DNA of 35,686 nucleotides from Rhodospirillaceae bacterium (GTDB taxonomy: Bacteria > Pseudomonadota > Gammaproteobacteria > Steroidobacterales > Rariloculaceae): contig JAHEEN010000011.1 of the NCBI GenBank assembly GCA_024640685.1, positions 1-35,686 on the forward strand, given 5' to 3'. Below are positions 27,753 to 35,686 of the stretch, in pieces. The position numbers and the translations under genes are program-made. Numbering within the stretch: the stretch's first letter is position 1; each line of letters begins with the position of its first letter. A model generated the notes under the pieces. That model had not been told where the DNA came from. It saw only the letters and a list, made by a program, of their open reading frames with translations, and did not search any database.

Positions 27753-28724
27753 ATGAGAGCCACTGCTCGAGCGCGAGCGAACATAGCGCTCGTGAAGTAT
27801 TGGGGAAAGGCGGACGCCGGGCTCAACGTGCCCGCCGTAGGGTCGCTGTCAATCACGCTCGATAGTCTCCATTCCGAAACGTCGGTCGAGTTCGAGCCTA
27901 CGTTGGAGTGTGACACGCTGACTCTAGACGGTCAGGCCGATGCCGCTGCGTTGGAGCGTGTCACGGCCTGCGTCGACCTGTTGCGCGAAAGCGCCGGCAT
28001 AGCGACGCGAGTGCGTGTCGTCAGCCGCAACAATTTCCCAACTGGTGCCGGACTCGCATCGTCGGCATCGGGGTTCGCGGCGCTCGTGGCGGCGGGCGCC
28101 GCGGCGCTGGATCTATCGATATCGCCGCAGGCGCTCAGTATTCTCGCGCGCCGTGGCTCGGGATCTGCGGCGCGCTCGATATTCGGCGGTTACGTCGAGA
28201 TGCATGCCGGCTCGCGCGACGACGGCAGTGACAGTTTCGCCGAGCCGTTGCTCGAGGCTGCGGCCTGGCCGTTGCGCGTCGTCATTGCGATCACGTCGCG
28301 CGATCGCAAGCGCGTAGGGTCGACCGCCGCAATGGGCGTGACTGCTGCGACTTCGCCTTACTATCCTGCATGGTTGGCGACGAGCGCGGCCGATATCGAC
28401 TCAGCCAAGTCTGCAATCGGCGATCGCAATGTCGCTGCGCTCGGCGCGATCGCCGAAAGCAGTTGCCTGAAGATGCACGCGCTTGCGATGTCGAGCTCAC
28501 CGCCGATCATCTACTGGAACTCAGCGACGATTGCGTGTATCGATGCGGTCAGAGCGCTGCGCAACGATGGCGTCGGCGTCTTTTTTACGATCGACGCAGG
28601 ACCGCAGGTCAAGGCTGTCTGCGTGACGGAAGACGCTGCGACCGTTGCTGACGTATTGCGCGAGATTCCCGGAGTCGTCGACGTCATTGAGACGGGGCTC
28701 GGCGCCGGCGTCGAGATCTGCTGA
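27753..28724 (+). CDS. mvaD: Diphosphomevalonate decarboxylase
   Basis: ANIALVKYWGKADAGLNVPAVGSLSITLD, FPTGAGLASSASGFAALV, RRGSGSAARSIFGGYVEM, FFTIDAGPQVKAVC. Confidence 0.95.
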   Translation: MRATARARANIALVKYWGKADAGLNVPAVGSLSITLDSLHSETSVEFEPTLECDTLTLDGQADAAALERVTACVDLLRESAGIATRVRVVSRNNFPTGAGLASSASGFAALVAAGAAALDLSISPQALSILARRGSGSAARSIFGGYVEMHAGSRDDGSDSFAEPLLEAAAWPLRVVIAITSRDRKRVGSTAAMGVTAATSPYYPAWLATSAADIDSAKSAIGDRNVAALGAIAESSCLKMHALAMSSSPPIIYWNSATIACIDAVRALRNDGVGVFFTIDAGPQVKAVCVTEDAATVADVLREIPGVVDVIETGLGAGVEIC

Positions 28725-28728
28725 GCGA

Positions 28729-29727
28729 ATGACAGTCGTCGCGCGAGCACCCGGCAAGCTCGTCGTGCTCGGCGAATATGCTGTGTTGACTGGTGCTCAG
28801 GCCTTGGTCATGGCCGTCGATCGGTATGCCGTTGCGACGATCGACGGGTCTGCGGCTGCCGACTGCACGCTAACAACGCATACGGACGTCTCGACAACGA
28901 CAGCATTTGCGCCGGGCGAGCGCAGCGGTGCCGCGCTCGTCGATCTCGTGAACACGCACTGGCCGGCACGCGCTGCCGGCGTTTGGACTGGTAACCTAGA
29001 CAGCAGGCAGTTGTTCGCGGACGGCGGCAAACTCGGGCTCGGCTCCAGCGCAGCGGCACTGTGTGCGTGGTCGGGCGCATGGCAGGCTTTCAACGGCGCA
29101 CGGCTGCCTGACGCATCCGAGCTCATTACGTTGCATGCGGCGGGCCAGGGCGGCGGTAGCGGTCTCGATGTCGCCGCGAGCCGAGCCGGTGGCATGATTT
29201 GCTATCGTCGCAATCGATCCGCGGGGCCGACGATCGGTTCAGGTCGATTGCCGGACGGTGTAGCATTCGTGGCGATCTCGACGGGGCGGGCGGCATCGAC
29301 GCCCGATCTCGTCCGGCGCTTCGACGCGTGGCGTGCCGCGGAGCCGCAGGCGGCGCTGCTGCGGCTCGAACGCCTCGCCGCGATCGCCGAGACCGGGGTC
29401 GCGGCGGCTCAAGCCAACGCGGCGAGCGATTTCTTGGCCGCGATCGAGCACTATTCCGTGGCCCTTGGCGAGCTAGGACAGGCGATGCATGCAGACATCA
29501 TGACCGACGAGCACCGCGCGATCGCTGCCGTTGCGCGCCGTAGCGGTGTCGTCTACAAGGTCAGTGGCGCCGGCGGTGGTGACATCGGCCTCGCGCTGTC
29601 GGAGTCTTTACCGGACCTGGCTGCGTTCGAAGCGGCGCTTCCGCGCGGCTGCAAAGCGCTGTCGCTCGAGCTCGACCGAGGCGGGCTGCAGGTCCACGGC
29701 AATCCGACAACAGGCGACGGCGAATGA
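28729..29727 (+). CDS. mvaK2: Phosphomevalonate kinase (GHMP family)
   Basis: MTVVARAPGKLVVLGEYAVLTGAQALVMAVDRY, LGLGSSAAALCAW, YKVSGAGGGDIGLAL. ATG at 28729; ATGA overlap with the next gene. Confidence 0.9.
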   Translation: MTVVARAPGKLVVLGEYAVLTGAQALVMAVDRYAVATIDGSAAADCTLTTHTDVSTTTAFAPGERSGAALVDLVNTHWPARAAGVWTGNLDSRQLFADGGKLGLGSSAAALCAWSGAWQAFNGARLPDASELITLHAAGQGGGSGLDVAASRAGGMICYRRNRSAGPTIGSGRLPDGVAFVAISTGRAASTPDLVRRFDAWRAAEPQAALLRLERLAAIAETGVAAAQANAASDFLAAIEHYSVALGELGQAMHADIMTDEHRAIAAVARRSGVVYKVSGAGGGDIGLALSESLPDLAAFEAALPRGCKALSLELDRGGLQVHGNPTTGDGE

Positions 29728-31979
29728 GGATCCCGGAATTCTACAAGCTCAGCATCGAAGAGCGCTTGAAGGCCGTCGGTAAACGCCAATTGCTGGGTCC
29801 CGAGGAGCTCAACGCGCTCGCGACCGGCGCCCATACGCTCGATCTCGAGTCGGCCGATAAGATGATCGAGAACGTCGTCGGCGTCTTCGGCTTGCCGCTC
29901 GGTCTAGGCATGAACATGTGTGTCAATTCCAAGCACTATATCGTGCCTATGGCGATCGAGGAGCCATCGGTCGTCGCGGCGATGAGCTCGGCATCGAAGC
30001 TCGTCGGCGAGCACGGCGGCTTCGAGGCCGAGGCGTCCGATCCGGTGCTGATCGGGCAGGTTCAGGTCGTCGAAGTCCCCGACCTAGAGCGCGCAAAGCA
30101 AGCGCTGCGCGCCAATGCTCGCGAGATCCTCAATCTCGCGAACAGCTTCCACCCGAACATGGTCGCACGCGGCGGTGGCGCGAAGGATCTCGAGCTGATC
30201 GTGCATCCGTTGCCCTCACGCGCGGCGTCTATGCTCGTCGTGCACTTGCTCGTCGATACACGCAACGCGATGGGAGCCAATCTGGTTAACGGCATGTGCG
30301 AAGGCGTCGCGCCACTAATCGAATCGTTGACGGGCGGCCAAGTCTTTCTGCGAATTCTGTCGAACCTGACCGATCGTGCGTTGGTCCGAGCGCGTTGCCG
30401 CATTCCGGTCGACGCTCTTGCCGGACGCGGTTACACAGGGGAGCAGGCGCGTGACGGCATCATGCTCGCAGCGGAGTTCGCCGCGGTCGACCCGTATCGA
30501 GCGGCCACGCACAACAAAGGCATCATGAATGCGATCGATCCGATCGCGATTGCGACGGGCAACGACTGGCGCGCACTGGAGGCCGGCGCGCACGCGTATG
30601 CGGCGCGCGGCGGGCGTTATACGTCTCTGACGACGTGGACCGCGGATGCCGATGGCAACTTGTGCGGGTTTCTCGAGATGCCCGTCAAAGTCGGTATCGT
30701 CGGTGCGCAGCAGGCGTCGAACCCCACGGTCGCACTGAACATGAAGCTGCTCGATGTCGAGCGTGCGACGGATCTCGCCGAGATCATGGCTGCAGCAGGA
30801 CTGGCACAGAACTTCGCAGCCATTCGAGCGCTTGCGACCGAAGGCATTCAAAAAGGCCACATGACGCTGCATGCGCGTAGCGTCGTCACGGCCGCCGGGG
30901 CGCCCGAGGCGGTGTTCGACGACGCCGTGGACCGGCTGATTCAGAGCGGTGAGATCAAGGTCTGGAAGGCACGCGAGATCGTCGCCGAGCTGACCGCAGA
31001 CGAAGGCAGTACCGATACTGCCGCCACTGCGCTCGATACGAGCGATATGAGTGTCGGTTACGGCAAGGTCGTCTTGCTTGGCGAGCACGCCGTCGTCTAC
31101 GGTCGCCACGCGATTGCCGCGCCGATTCCGTTTGCGATTCGCGCGCGTATCGAGGATTGCGACAGCGGAATCCACATCATGATTCCGCGCTGGGGCGTCG
31201 AGTACCAGCTTGCCGAGAATCCGGCCGATCGCCGCTCGTTCGAGCGCGCAGCCGGTGCGATTCTCGACGAGCTCGGCCTCAAGGGCCGCGCGATGCGGAT
31301 CGAGGTGTTTCCGGACGTGCCGCGTGGCATGGGGCTCGGCGGCTCGGCTGCGATGGCGGTCGCGATCGTGCGAGCATTGGATGCTCACTTTCGCCTCGGC
31401 CTGGCCGACGAGCAGGTCAACCGGTTCGCATTCGAGTCGGAGAAGCGCGCGCATGGCAATCCGAGCGGCATCGACAACACGGTTGCGTGCTATGGCAAGC
31501 CGCTGATCTTCAGGACCGGGACGCCGCCGCTCATCGAGCTGCTCAACATCAGCCGTCCAATCGACATCGTCATCGGGATGACCGGAACCGAGGGCCTGAC
31601 AGCCAGCACCGTCGCGAGCGTCGGCGATGCTTGGCAGCGCGATCCAAAGCTCTATGAGCGCATTTTCGATCAGATCGATGGGCTCGTGCTGCGCAGCGTG
31701 CAGGCCATCCAAGATCACGACCTCATCGCGCTCGGCGGCTTCATGAACATCTGCCAAGGCATGCTGAATGCGTTGGGCGTCTCGACGCCGGAGCTCGAGC
31801 GGCTGATCTCGGTCGCACGCGAGGCAGGGGCGTTGGGTGCGAAGCTTACCGGAGGCGGAGGCGGAGGCTCGATGATCGCGCTGTGCGACGGCAACGCGAC
31901 CGAAGTCGCCGATGCAATCAGAGCCCAGGGGTATCAAGCGCTCGGCGTCACGCTTGACGGTGGGCACGATGGAAAATAG
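29724..31979 (+). CDS. Fused class II HMG-CoA reductase :: mevalonate kinase
   Basis: 751 aa continuous ORF. N-terminal HMGR (about 29724-31000): AIEEPSVVAA (Glu), THNKGIMNAID (Lys), ATGNDWRALEAGAHAYA (Asp), KGHMTLHARSV (His). C-terminal MVK (about 31047-31979): GKVVLLGEHAVVYGRHAIAAPIP, PRGMGLGGSAAMAVAIV, GAKLTGGGGGGSMIALC. Confidence 0.94.
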   Translation: MRIPEFYKLSIEERLKAVGKRQLLGPEELNALATGAHTLDLESADKMIENVVGVFGLPLGLGMNMCVNSKHYIVPMAIEEPSVVAAMSSASKLVGEHGGFEAEASDPVLIGQVQVVEVPDLERAKQALRANAREILNLANSFHPNMVARGGGAKDLELIVHPLPSRAASMLVVHLLVDTRNAMGANLVNGMCEGVAPLIESLTGGQVFLRILSNLTDRALVRARCRIPVDALAGRGYTGEQARDGIMLAAEFAAVDPYRAATHNKGIMNAIDPIAIATGNDWRALEAGAHAYAARGGRYTSLTTWTADADGNLCGFLEMPVKVGIVGAQQASNPTVALNMKLLDVERATDLAEIMAAAGLAQNFAAIRALATEGIQKGHMTLHARSVVTAAGAPEAVFDDAVDRLIQSGEIKVWKAREIVAELTADEGSTDTAATALDTSDMSVGYGKVVLLGEHAVVYGRHAIAAPIPFAIRARIEDCDSGIHIMIPRWGVEYQLAENPADRRSFERAAGAILDELGLKGRAMRIEVFPDVPRGMGLGGSAAMAVAIVRALDAHFRLGLADEQVNRFAFESEKRAHGNPSGIDNTVACYGKPLIFRTGTPPLIELLNISRPIDIVIGMTGTEGLTASTVASVGDAWQRDPKLYERIFDQIDGLVLRSVQAIQDHDLIALGGFMNICQGMLNALGVSTPELERLISVAREAGALGAKLTGGGGGGSMIALCDGNATEVADAIRAQGYQALGVTLDGGHDGK

Positions 31980-32529
31980 CGCGGTTGTCTCGAGTCCGGC
32001 GGAGTCGTTGATTCTGGTCGACGATTCGGATCGTGAGATTGGTGCTGCCAGCAAGCACGCGTGTCACGTCGGCGAGGGCACGTTGCACCGGGCATTCTCG
32101 ATTTTCGTCTTCAACAGCGCTGGCGAACTGCTGTTGCAGCGGCGTAGTGCGGATAAGCCGCTGTGGCCGATGTACTGGTCGAATACGTGCTGCTCGCATC
32201 CGCGCGTCGGTGAGACGATGGAAGTTGCGACCGAGCGGCGTCTCGACGAGGAACTCGGCCTAAATTGCCAGTTGCAGTTCCTCTATAAGTTCAAGTATCA
32301 CGCGCCGTACGAAGATCGTGGCTCGGAGCGCGAGTTCTGCTGGGTCTATGCAGGTCGCTGCGACGATGAGCCGACGGTCAACGTCAATGAGATCGCCGAG
32401 TGGCGCTACGTCGGCGTTGCCGATCTCGACGCGGCGCTCGTCGATGCGCCGGAGAGCTTTACGCCGTGGCTGAAGCTCGAGTGGGCGGAGCTGAGGTCGC
32501 GCTTTCTCGACGATCTGCTCGCGGACTGA
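31969..32529 (+). CDS. idi: Isopentenyl-diphosphate delta-isomerase, type 1 (Nudix)
   Basis: ATG at 31969: MENSAVVSSPAESLILVDDSDREIG...LHRAFSIFVFNSAGELLLQRRSADKPLWPMYWSNTCCSHPRVGE...ATERRLDEELG. Overlaps the HMGR-MVK stop by 11 nt. Confidence 0.95.
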   Translation: MENSAVVSSPAESLILVDDSDREIGAASKHACHVGEGTLHRAFSIFVFNSAGELLLQRRSADKPLWPMYWSNTCCSHPRVGETMEVATERRLDEELGLNCQLQFLYKFKYHAPYEDRGSEREFCWVYAGRCDDEPTVNVNEIAEWRYVGVADLDAALVDAPESFTPWLKLEWAELRSRFLDDLLAD

Positions 32530-32554
32530 TGCCGCGACGAGCATACGCCGGCGT

Positions 32555-34018
32555 TCAGGTCAGGAAGCGGTAGTACTCGATACCCTCGTCGTGAATCCCG
32601 GGCGTTGCGCTACGGCCGACGTCGCTGACGATGAAGCCTGAGTTCGGCGCCAGCAAGTCGGGGGCGTTACCCGTGTCATGAAGCGTTTCGTACTGTGCTC
32701 GGGTCAGCGACTGATACGGCTCGAGCGTGTTTCGGAACGCGATGCTGCTGGCCGCTTCGGCCCAGCGCTCCGCCACGCGCATCGGGATCGCCTCGGCCGC
32801 ATCGCCACTGCCGTAACCGACCGCCAGTACCTCGCGGCTTGCGATGTCGATCTCCTGCGAAAACGCGTCGTCGAGACCGGCCGCCATCCATGCCGGCAAC
32901 GCTGCGCAGTAAACATTGCCGATGTCCTTCATGACATCGGCGCCTAGCGACAGCTTGTCGGCGACGAGCGCGTTGAACTTAGAGCTGTTTCTGAACTCTT
33001 TAGCAAGCGCGATACTGAGCGGATAGACGTCCGTCTCTATGCTGCCTGTGCGAACGAGTTCTCGTAGGTCTGGCTTTAGCCGCATCTCCGCAAGCACTTG
33101 CTCGACGTCTGTGCGTGCTGCGCGGCAATGCGCAGCGAGCTCTTCACGTCCCGCTTCGCCATTTTTCGCAAGCCCGACCAAGTAGCTCAGCGCGAACGAC
33201 GTCAGCGGCATGCGATGGTAAGGCCGATGCATGAATACTGCGGCGAGGCTGTCGTAGTAGTCGGCCGGCTGACGGTTCATCCGCTGCAACATGTCATCGA
33301 GCGCATGCAGCGTCTGATCGAGATAGCACGTCGTCGAGTACTTGCCGTTGAAAACGGGCAAATCCTGGAAATGGCAGTTCAGCGTGCCACGGATCAGGTT
33401 GCGCATGACGGGCTTGCGAAAGTCGACTGCGCGGTAGTCGGATGCGCTGCCGATATTCGGCAGATCGACCTCTAGCAGGGCGGGGTCCCGCTCGAGCAGC
33501 ATCGCGACGGCGCCCGCGCCTTGCGTCGGCTCGCCGGTGCTGCCGCGCGCGTACTCGGCGATATCGGCGCTGACGACGATCGCGCACGTGTCTTTTCGCT
33601 CCAGCGCGAGGTATCTGAGGCCTTGCTTGAGCGCGTAGATGCCGCCCAGGCATGCATGCTTGAGTTCCGGTACCTCGCAGTTTCGCGATATGCGCGGCAG
33701 GCCCTTGGCCGTCAATCCCTCATCGAGCATGCCCTTGACGATGATTGCGCCGGCGGAGTTGTCGGTGCTCGATTCGGTGCCGAGTCCCAGAAACCCGACG
33801 CGCGCCGGATCGACGTCATACTGCTCGATCAAGCGCATGACTGCGTTGCCGGCCATCGTGTAGACGCTCTCGTCCGGCCCGCGCATCCGGAAGCTGCGGC
33901 CGATGACCGTGCTGGTCTTGTCCCAGGCGGCGCCTGTCCACTGACACCAGTCGGCTAGATCGACGCGGTACGGCGGAAAGTAAGCACTGAAGCCGCTGAT
34001 GCCGATCGGGTTGTGCAT
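32555..34018 (-). CDS. mvaS: Hydroxymethylglutaryl-CoA synthase
   Basis: ELKHACLGGIYALKQGLRYL (catalytic Cys), ADIAEYARGSTGEPTQGAGAVAML, FMHRPYHRMP (His). ATG at 34018; the track start at 34024 is TTG. Confidence 0.92.
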   Translation of the reverse strand: MHNPIGISGFSAYFPPYRVDLADWCQWTGAAWDKTSTVIGRSFRMRGPDESVYTMAGNAVMRLIEQYDVDPARVGFLGLGTESSTDNSAGAIIVKGMLDEGLTAKGLPRISRNCEVPELKHACLGGIYALKQGLRYLALERKDTCAIVVSADIAEYARGSTGEPTQGAGAVAMLLERDPALLEVDLPNIGSASDYRAVDFRKPVMRNLIRGTLNCHFQDLPVFNGKYSTTCYLDQTLHALDDMLQRMNRQPADYYDSLAAVFMHRPYHRMPLTSFALSYLVGLAKNGEAGREELAAHCRAARTDVEQVLAEMRLKPDLRELVRTGSIETDVYPLSIALAKEFRNSSKFNALVADKLSLGADVMKDIGNVYCAALPAWMAAGLDDAFSQEIDIASREVLAVGYGSGDAAEAIPMRVAERWAEAASSIAFRNTLEPYQSLTRAQYETLHDTGNAPDLLAPNSGFIVSDVGRSATPGIHDEGIEYYRFLT

Positions 34019-34234
34019 AGGCAATCGATCCAGCCGCCTACATTCGCGGTCGAGGCGAACGCGGGGACGTAATATTATCGGTGAACGGACGCATTATAGA
34101 GCGAACGCGGGCCCAGCACCTATTTCTGGCCCTCGCGTCAGCGGCGAATACGCCCCTGGCGCGATACGGGCGTAGGTCCGATGGACGAGCCGTCGGGTAA
34201 AATAGCCGTGTCCCAAAGTCTCGGCCCACGACCC

Positions 34235-34600
34235 ATGAAGCTGCGAACTCGCGAAAACTCCATTCGACTGCGGCTTGCGCAACCCGATGTTGCGAAGCTG
34301 CTCGAGTACGGTGTCGTCGAGGAGCGCGTCGAATTTCCGGGCGGCAGCGTTCTAGCCTATAGGCTAGAAAGCACGTCGTCGTCGGTACCCGACGCCGCGT
34401 ATACCAATGGCACAGTGACTGTGCGGTTTCCAAAAGACGCGATAGCCGCGTGGGCCGATCCGGCCGAGGTCGCGCTCAGCGCCGAGTGTCAGATCGGCTC
34501 CGGTACGCTGCAGCTGCTCGTCGAGAAGGACTATCGGTGCCTGTCGCCGCGCGAAGGCGAGGACGAACAGGGACTGTTTCCGAATCCGGCGGGCCGTTGA
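34235..34600 (+). CDS. DUF7009-like uncharacterised protein
   Basis: MKLRTRENSIRLRLAQPDVAKLLEYGVVEERVEFPGGSVLAYRLES...VTVRFPKDAIAAWADPAEVALS...LQLLVEKDYRCLSPREGEDEQGLFPNP. Confidence 0.65.
   Translation: MKLRTRENSIRLRLAQPDVAKLLEYGVVEERVEFPGGSVLAYRLESTSSSVPDAAYTNGTVTVRFPKDAIAAWADPAEVALSAECQIGSGTLQLLVEKDYRCLSPREGEDEQGLFPNPAGR
34350..34369. repeat. 20-bp perfect palindrome TTCTAGCCTATAGGCTAGAA
   Basis: Self-complementary across all 20 nt. Extends to 26 nt (GCG...AGC) with one mismatched pair. Lies inside the DUF7009-like CDS. Confidence 0.9.
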
Positions 34601-34683
34601 GGCATTTGGCGGCCATGGGGCGCGGGTCTTTACGGCAGAGGTTACAATTGGCGCGTTTCTAAAGGCCCGGGAGATTTCTTGCA

Positions 34684-35157
34684 ATGACGAGCGCACCTGC
34701 CGCAGACGCACCCAGCGCCGCGATAGAGGCCATTGCGCGCGCCCGCGCGGAACTTCCGGGTGCGCTTTTGCCGATCCTGCACGCGATTCAGGACGAGCTC
34801 GGTTACGTCCCCGACGAGGCCGTGCCGATTGTCTCCCGTGTCCTCAATCTGTCGCGCGCCGAGGTACACGGCGTGCTGACGTTCTATCACCTGTTTCGTC
34901 GCACGCCTCCGGGCCAGCACACGATCTACGTCTGTCGCGCCGAAGCCTGCCAGGCGATGGGCGCGCGTGAGCTCGAGGCGCACGTCAAACAACGGCTTGG
35001 CGTCGACTTCCATGGCACGACCGACGACGGTCGATTCAGCCTCGAGCCGATTTACTGTCTCGGCAACTGCGCATGCTCGCCCGCGGTCATGATCGACGAA
35101 GCGGTGCATGGTCGCGTCACGGCTGAGAAGCTCGACGCGCTGCTAGACAGTGAGTGA
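34684..35157 (+). CDS. fdsG: NAD-dependent formate dehydrogenase gamma subunit / NuoE-like 2Fe-2S protein
   Basis: [72 protein letters not shown]...[16 protein letters not shown]; thioredoxin-like 2Fe-2S Cys pattern. Confidence 0.88.
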   Translation: MTSAPAADAPSAAIEAIARARAELPGALLPILHAIQDELGYVPDEAVPIVSRVLNLSRAEVHGVLTFYHLFRRTPPGQHTIYVCRAEACQAMGARELEAHVKQRLGVDFHGTTDDGRFSLEPIYCLGNCACSPAVMIDEAVHGRVTAEKLDALLDSE

Positions 35158-35163
35158 TGCGCG

Positions 35164-35686
35164 ATGACTGAGACTGTAAGAATCTTCGTTCCTAGCGATA
35201 CGACCGCTCGCTCGGTCGGTGCCGATGCCGTCGCGGCCGCGATTGAGTCTGAAGCCGGCAACCGTCGTATCGACATCGACATCGTGCGCAACGGCTCGTT
35301 GGGTCTGTATTGGCTCGAGCCGCTCGTCGAGGTGGACGTCGGGGGTGAGCGCATCGCGTATGGCCCAATCACGGAGAACGACGTCGAGGGTCTGTTTGCG
35401 GCCGGATTCGTTGCAGGCGCAGAGCATCCGAAACGTCTCGGTCCAACGGAGTCGATTCCGTATCTCGCGGCACAGGACAGGTTGACGTTCGCACGCGTCG
35501 GCCGCATCGATCCATTGTCTTTGGGCGACTATCGAGCCAACGAAGGCTATGCGGGGCTCGAGGCTGCGCTTGCGCTCGACGGGCAGGCCATCGTCGACGC
35601 GGTCAAGGAGTCGGGTCTGCGCGGTCGTGGCGGCGCAGCATTCCCGACCGGCATCAAGTGGCAGACCGTGCTCGATACTCCGGGTG
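35164..35686 (+). CDS. fdsB: NAD-dependent formate dehydrogenase beta subunit / NuoF-like (partial, C-terminus beyond window)
   Basis: MTETVRIFVPSDTTARSVGADAVAAAIESE...DPLSLGDYRANEGYAGLEAALALDGQAIVDAVKESGLRGRGGAAFPTGIKWQTVL; GLRGRGGAAFPTGxKW is the NuoF-family NADH/FMN site motif. Open to the window edge, so absent from the ORF track. Confidence 0.88.
   Translation, partial: MTETVRIFVPSDTTARSVGADAVAAAIESEAGNRRIDIDIVRNGSLGLYWLEPLVEVDVGGERIAYGPITENDVEGLFAAGFVAGAEHPKRLGPTESIPYLAAQDRLTFARVGRIDPLSLGDYRANEGYAGLEAALALDGQAIVDAVKESGLRGRGGAAFPTGIKWQTVLDTPG

Noticed and set aside
30315-32054. 579-aa minus-strand ORF
   Set aside because: Fully antisense to HMGR::MVK; no recognisable domain; composition typical of a shadow frame.
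1-35686. Possible mobile element, phage, CRISPR or defence island
   Set aside because: No transposase, integrase, phage structural gene, direct-repeat array or defence-type domain was recognised; content is metabolic, transport and secreted proteins.

Overview
GC-rich chromosomal window, probably gammaproteobacterial (inference from gene content only). It is densely coded, with no tRNA, rRNA, CRISPR array or transposase that I could recognise. Main blocks: (1) a minus-strand set of DUF6152-like protein, secreted protein and subclass-B3-like metallo-beta-lactamase-fold hydrolase (runs off the left edge). (2) A minus-strand transport operon btuF-btuC-btuD, then a DmeF-type CDF metal exporter and a ModF-like double ABC ATPase, preceded by a clear cobalamin riboswitch. 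(3) A threonine/serine dehydratase, a single-chain indolepyruvate ferredoxin oxidoreductase, a DksA/TraR zinc-finger protein and a MerR-HTH/TPR fusion. (4) An acyl-CoA synthetase followed by many secreted proteins: a tandem-duplicated-domain protein, a second DUF6152, an amidase, an HELGH protein, a Tat-type alpha/beta hydrolase with a Cys nucleophile, an NHL propeller, a trypsin-like protease and a tandem pair of lectin-like paralogs. (5) A compact isoprenoid locus: FPP synthase, squalene/phytoene synthase, diphosphomevalonate decarboxylase, phosphomevalonate kinase, a class II HMG-CoA reductase fused in one ORF to mevalonate kinase, type 1 IPP isomerase and HMG-CoA synthase. This is a complete mevalonate route apart from acetoacetyl-CoA thiolase. 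(6) A DUF7009-like protein and the start of an fdsG-fdsB-like NAD-dependent formate dehydrogenase operon. The strongest candidates for novelty are the HMGR::MVK fusion within the mevalonate cluster and the linkage of a metal exporter to a B12-riboswitch operon. No database searches were run; family names come from motif recognition.
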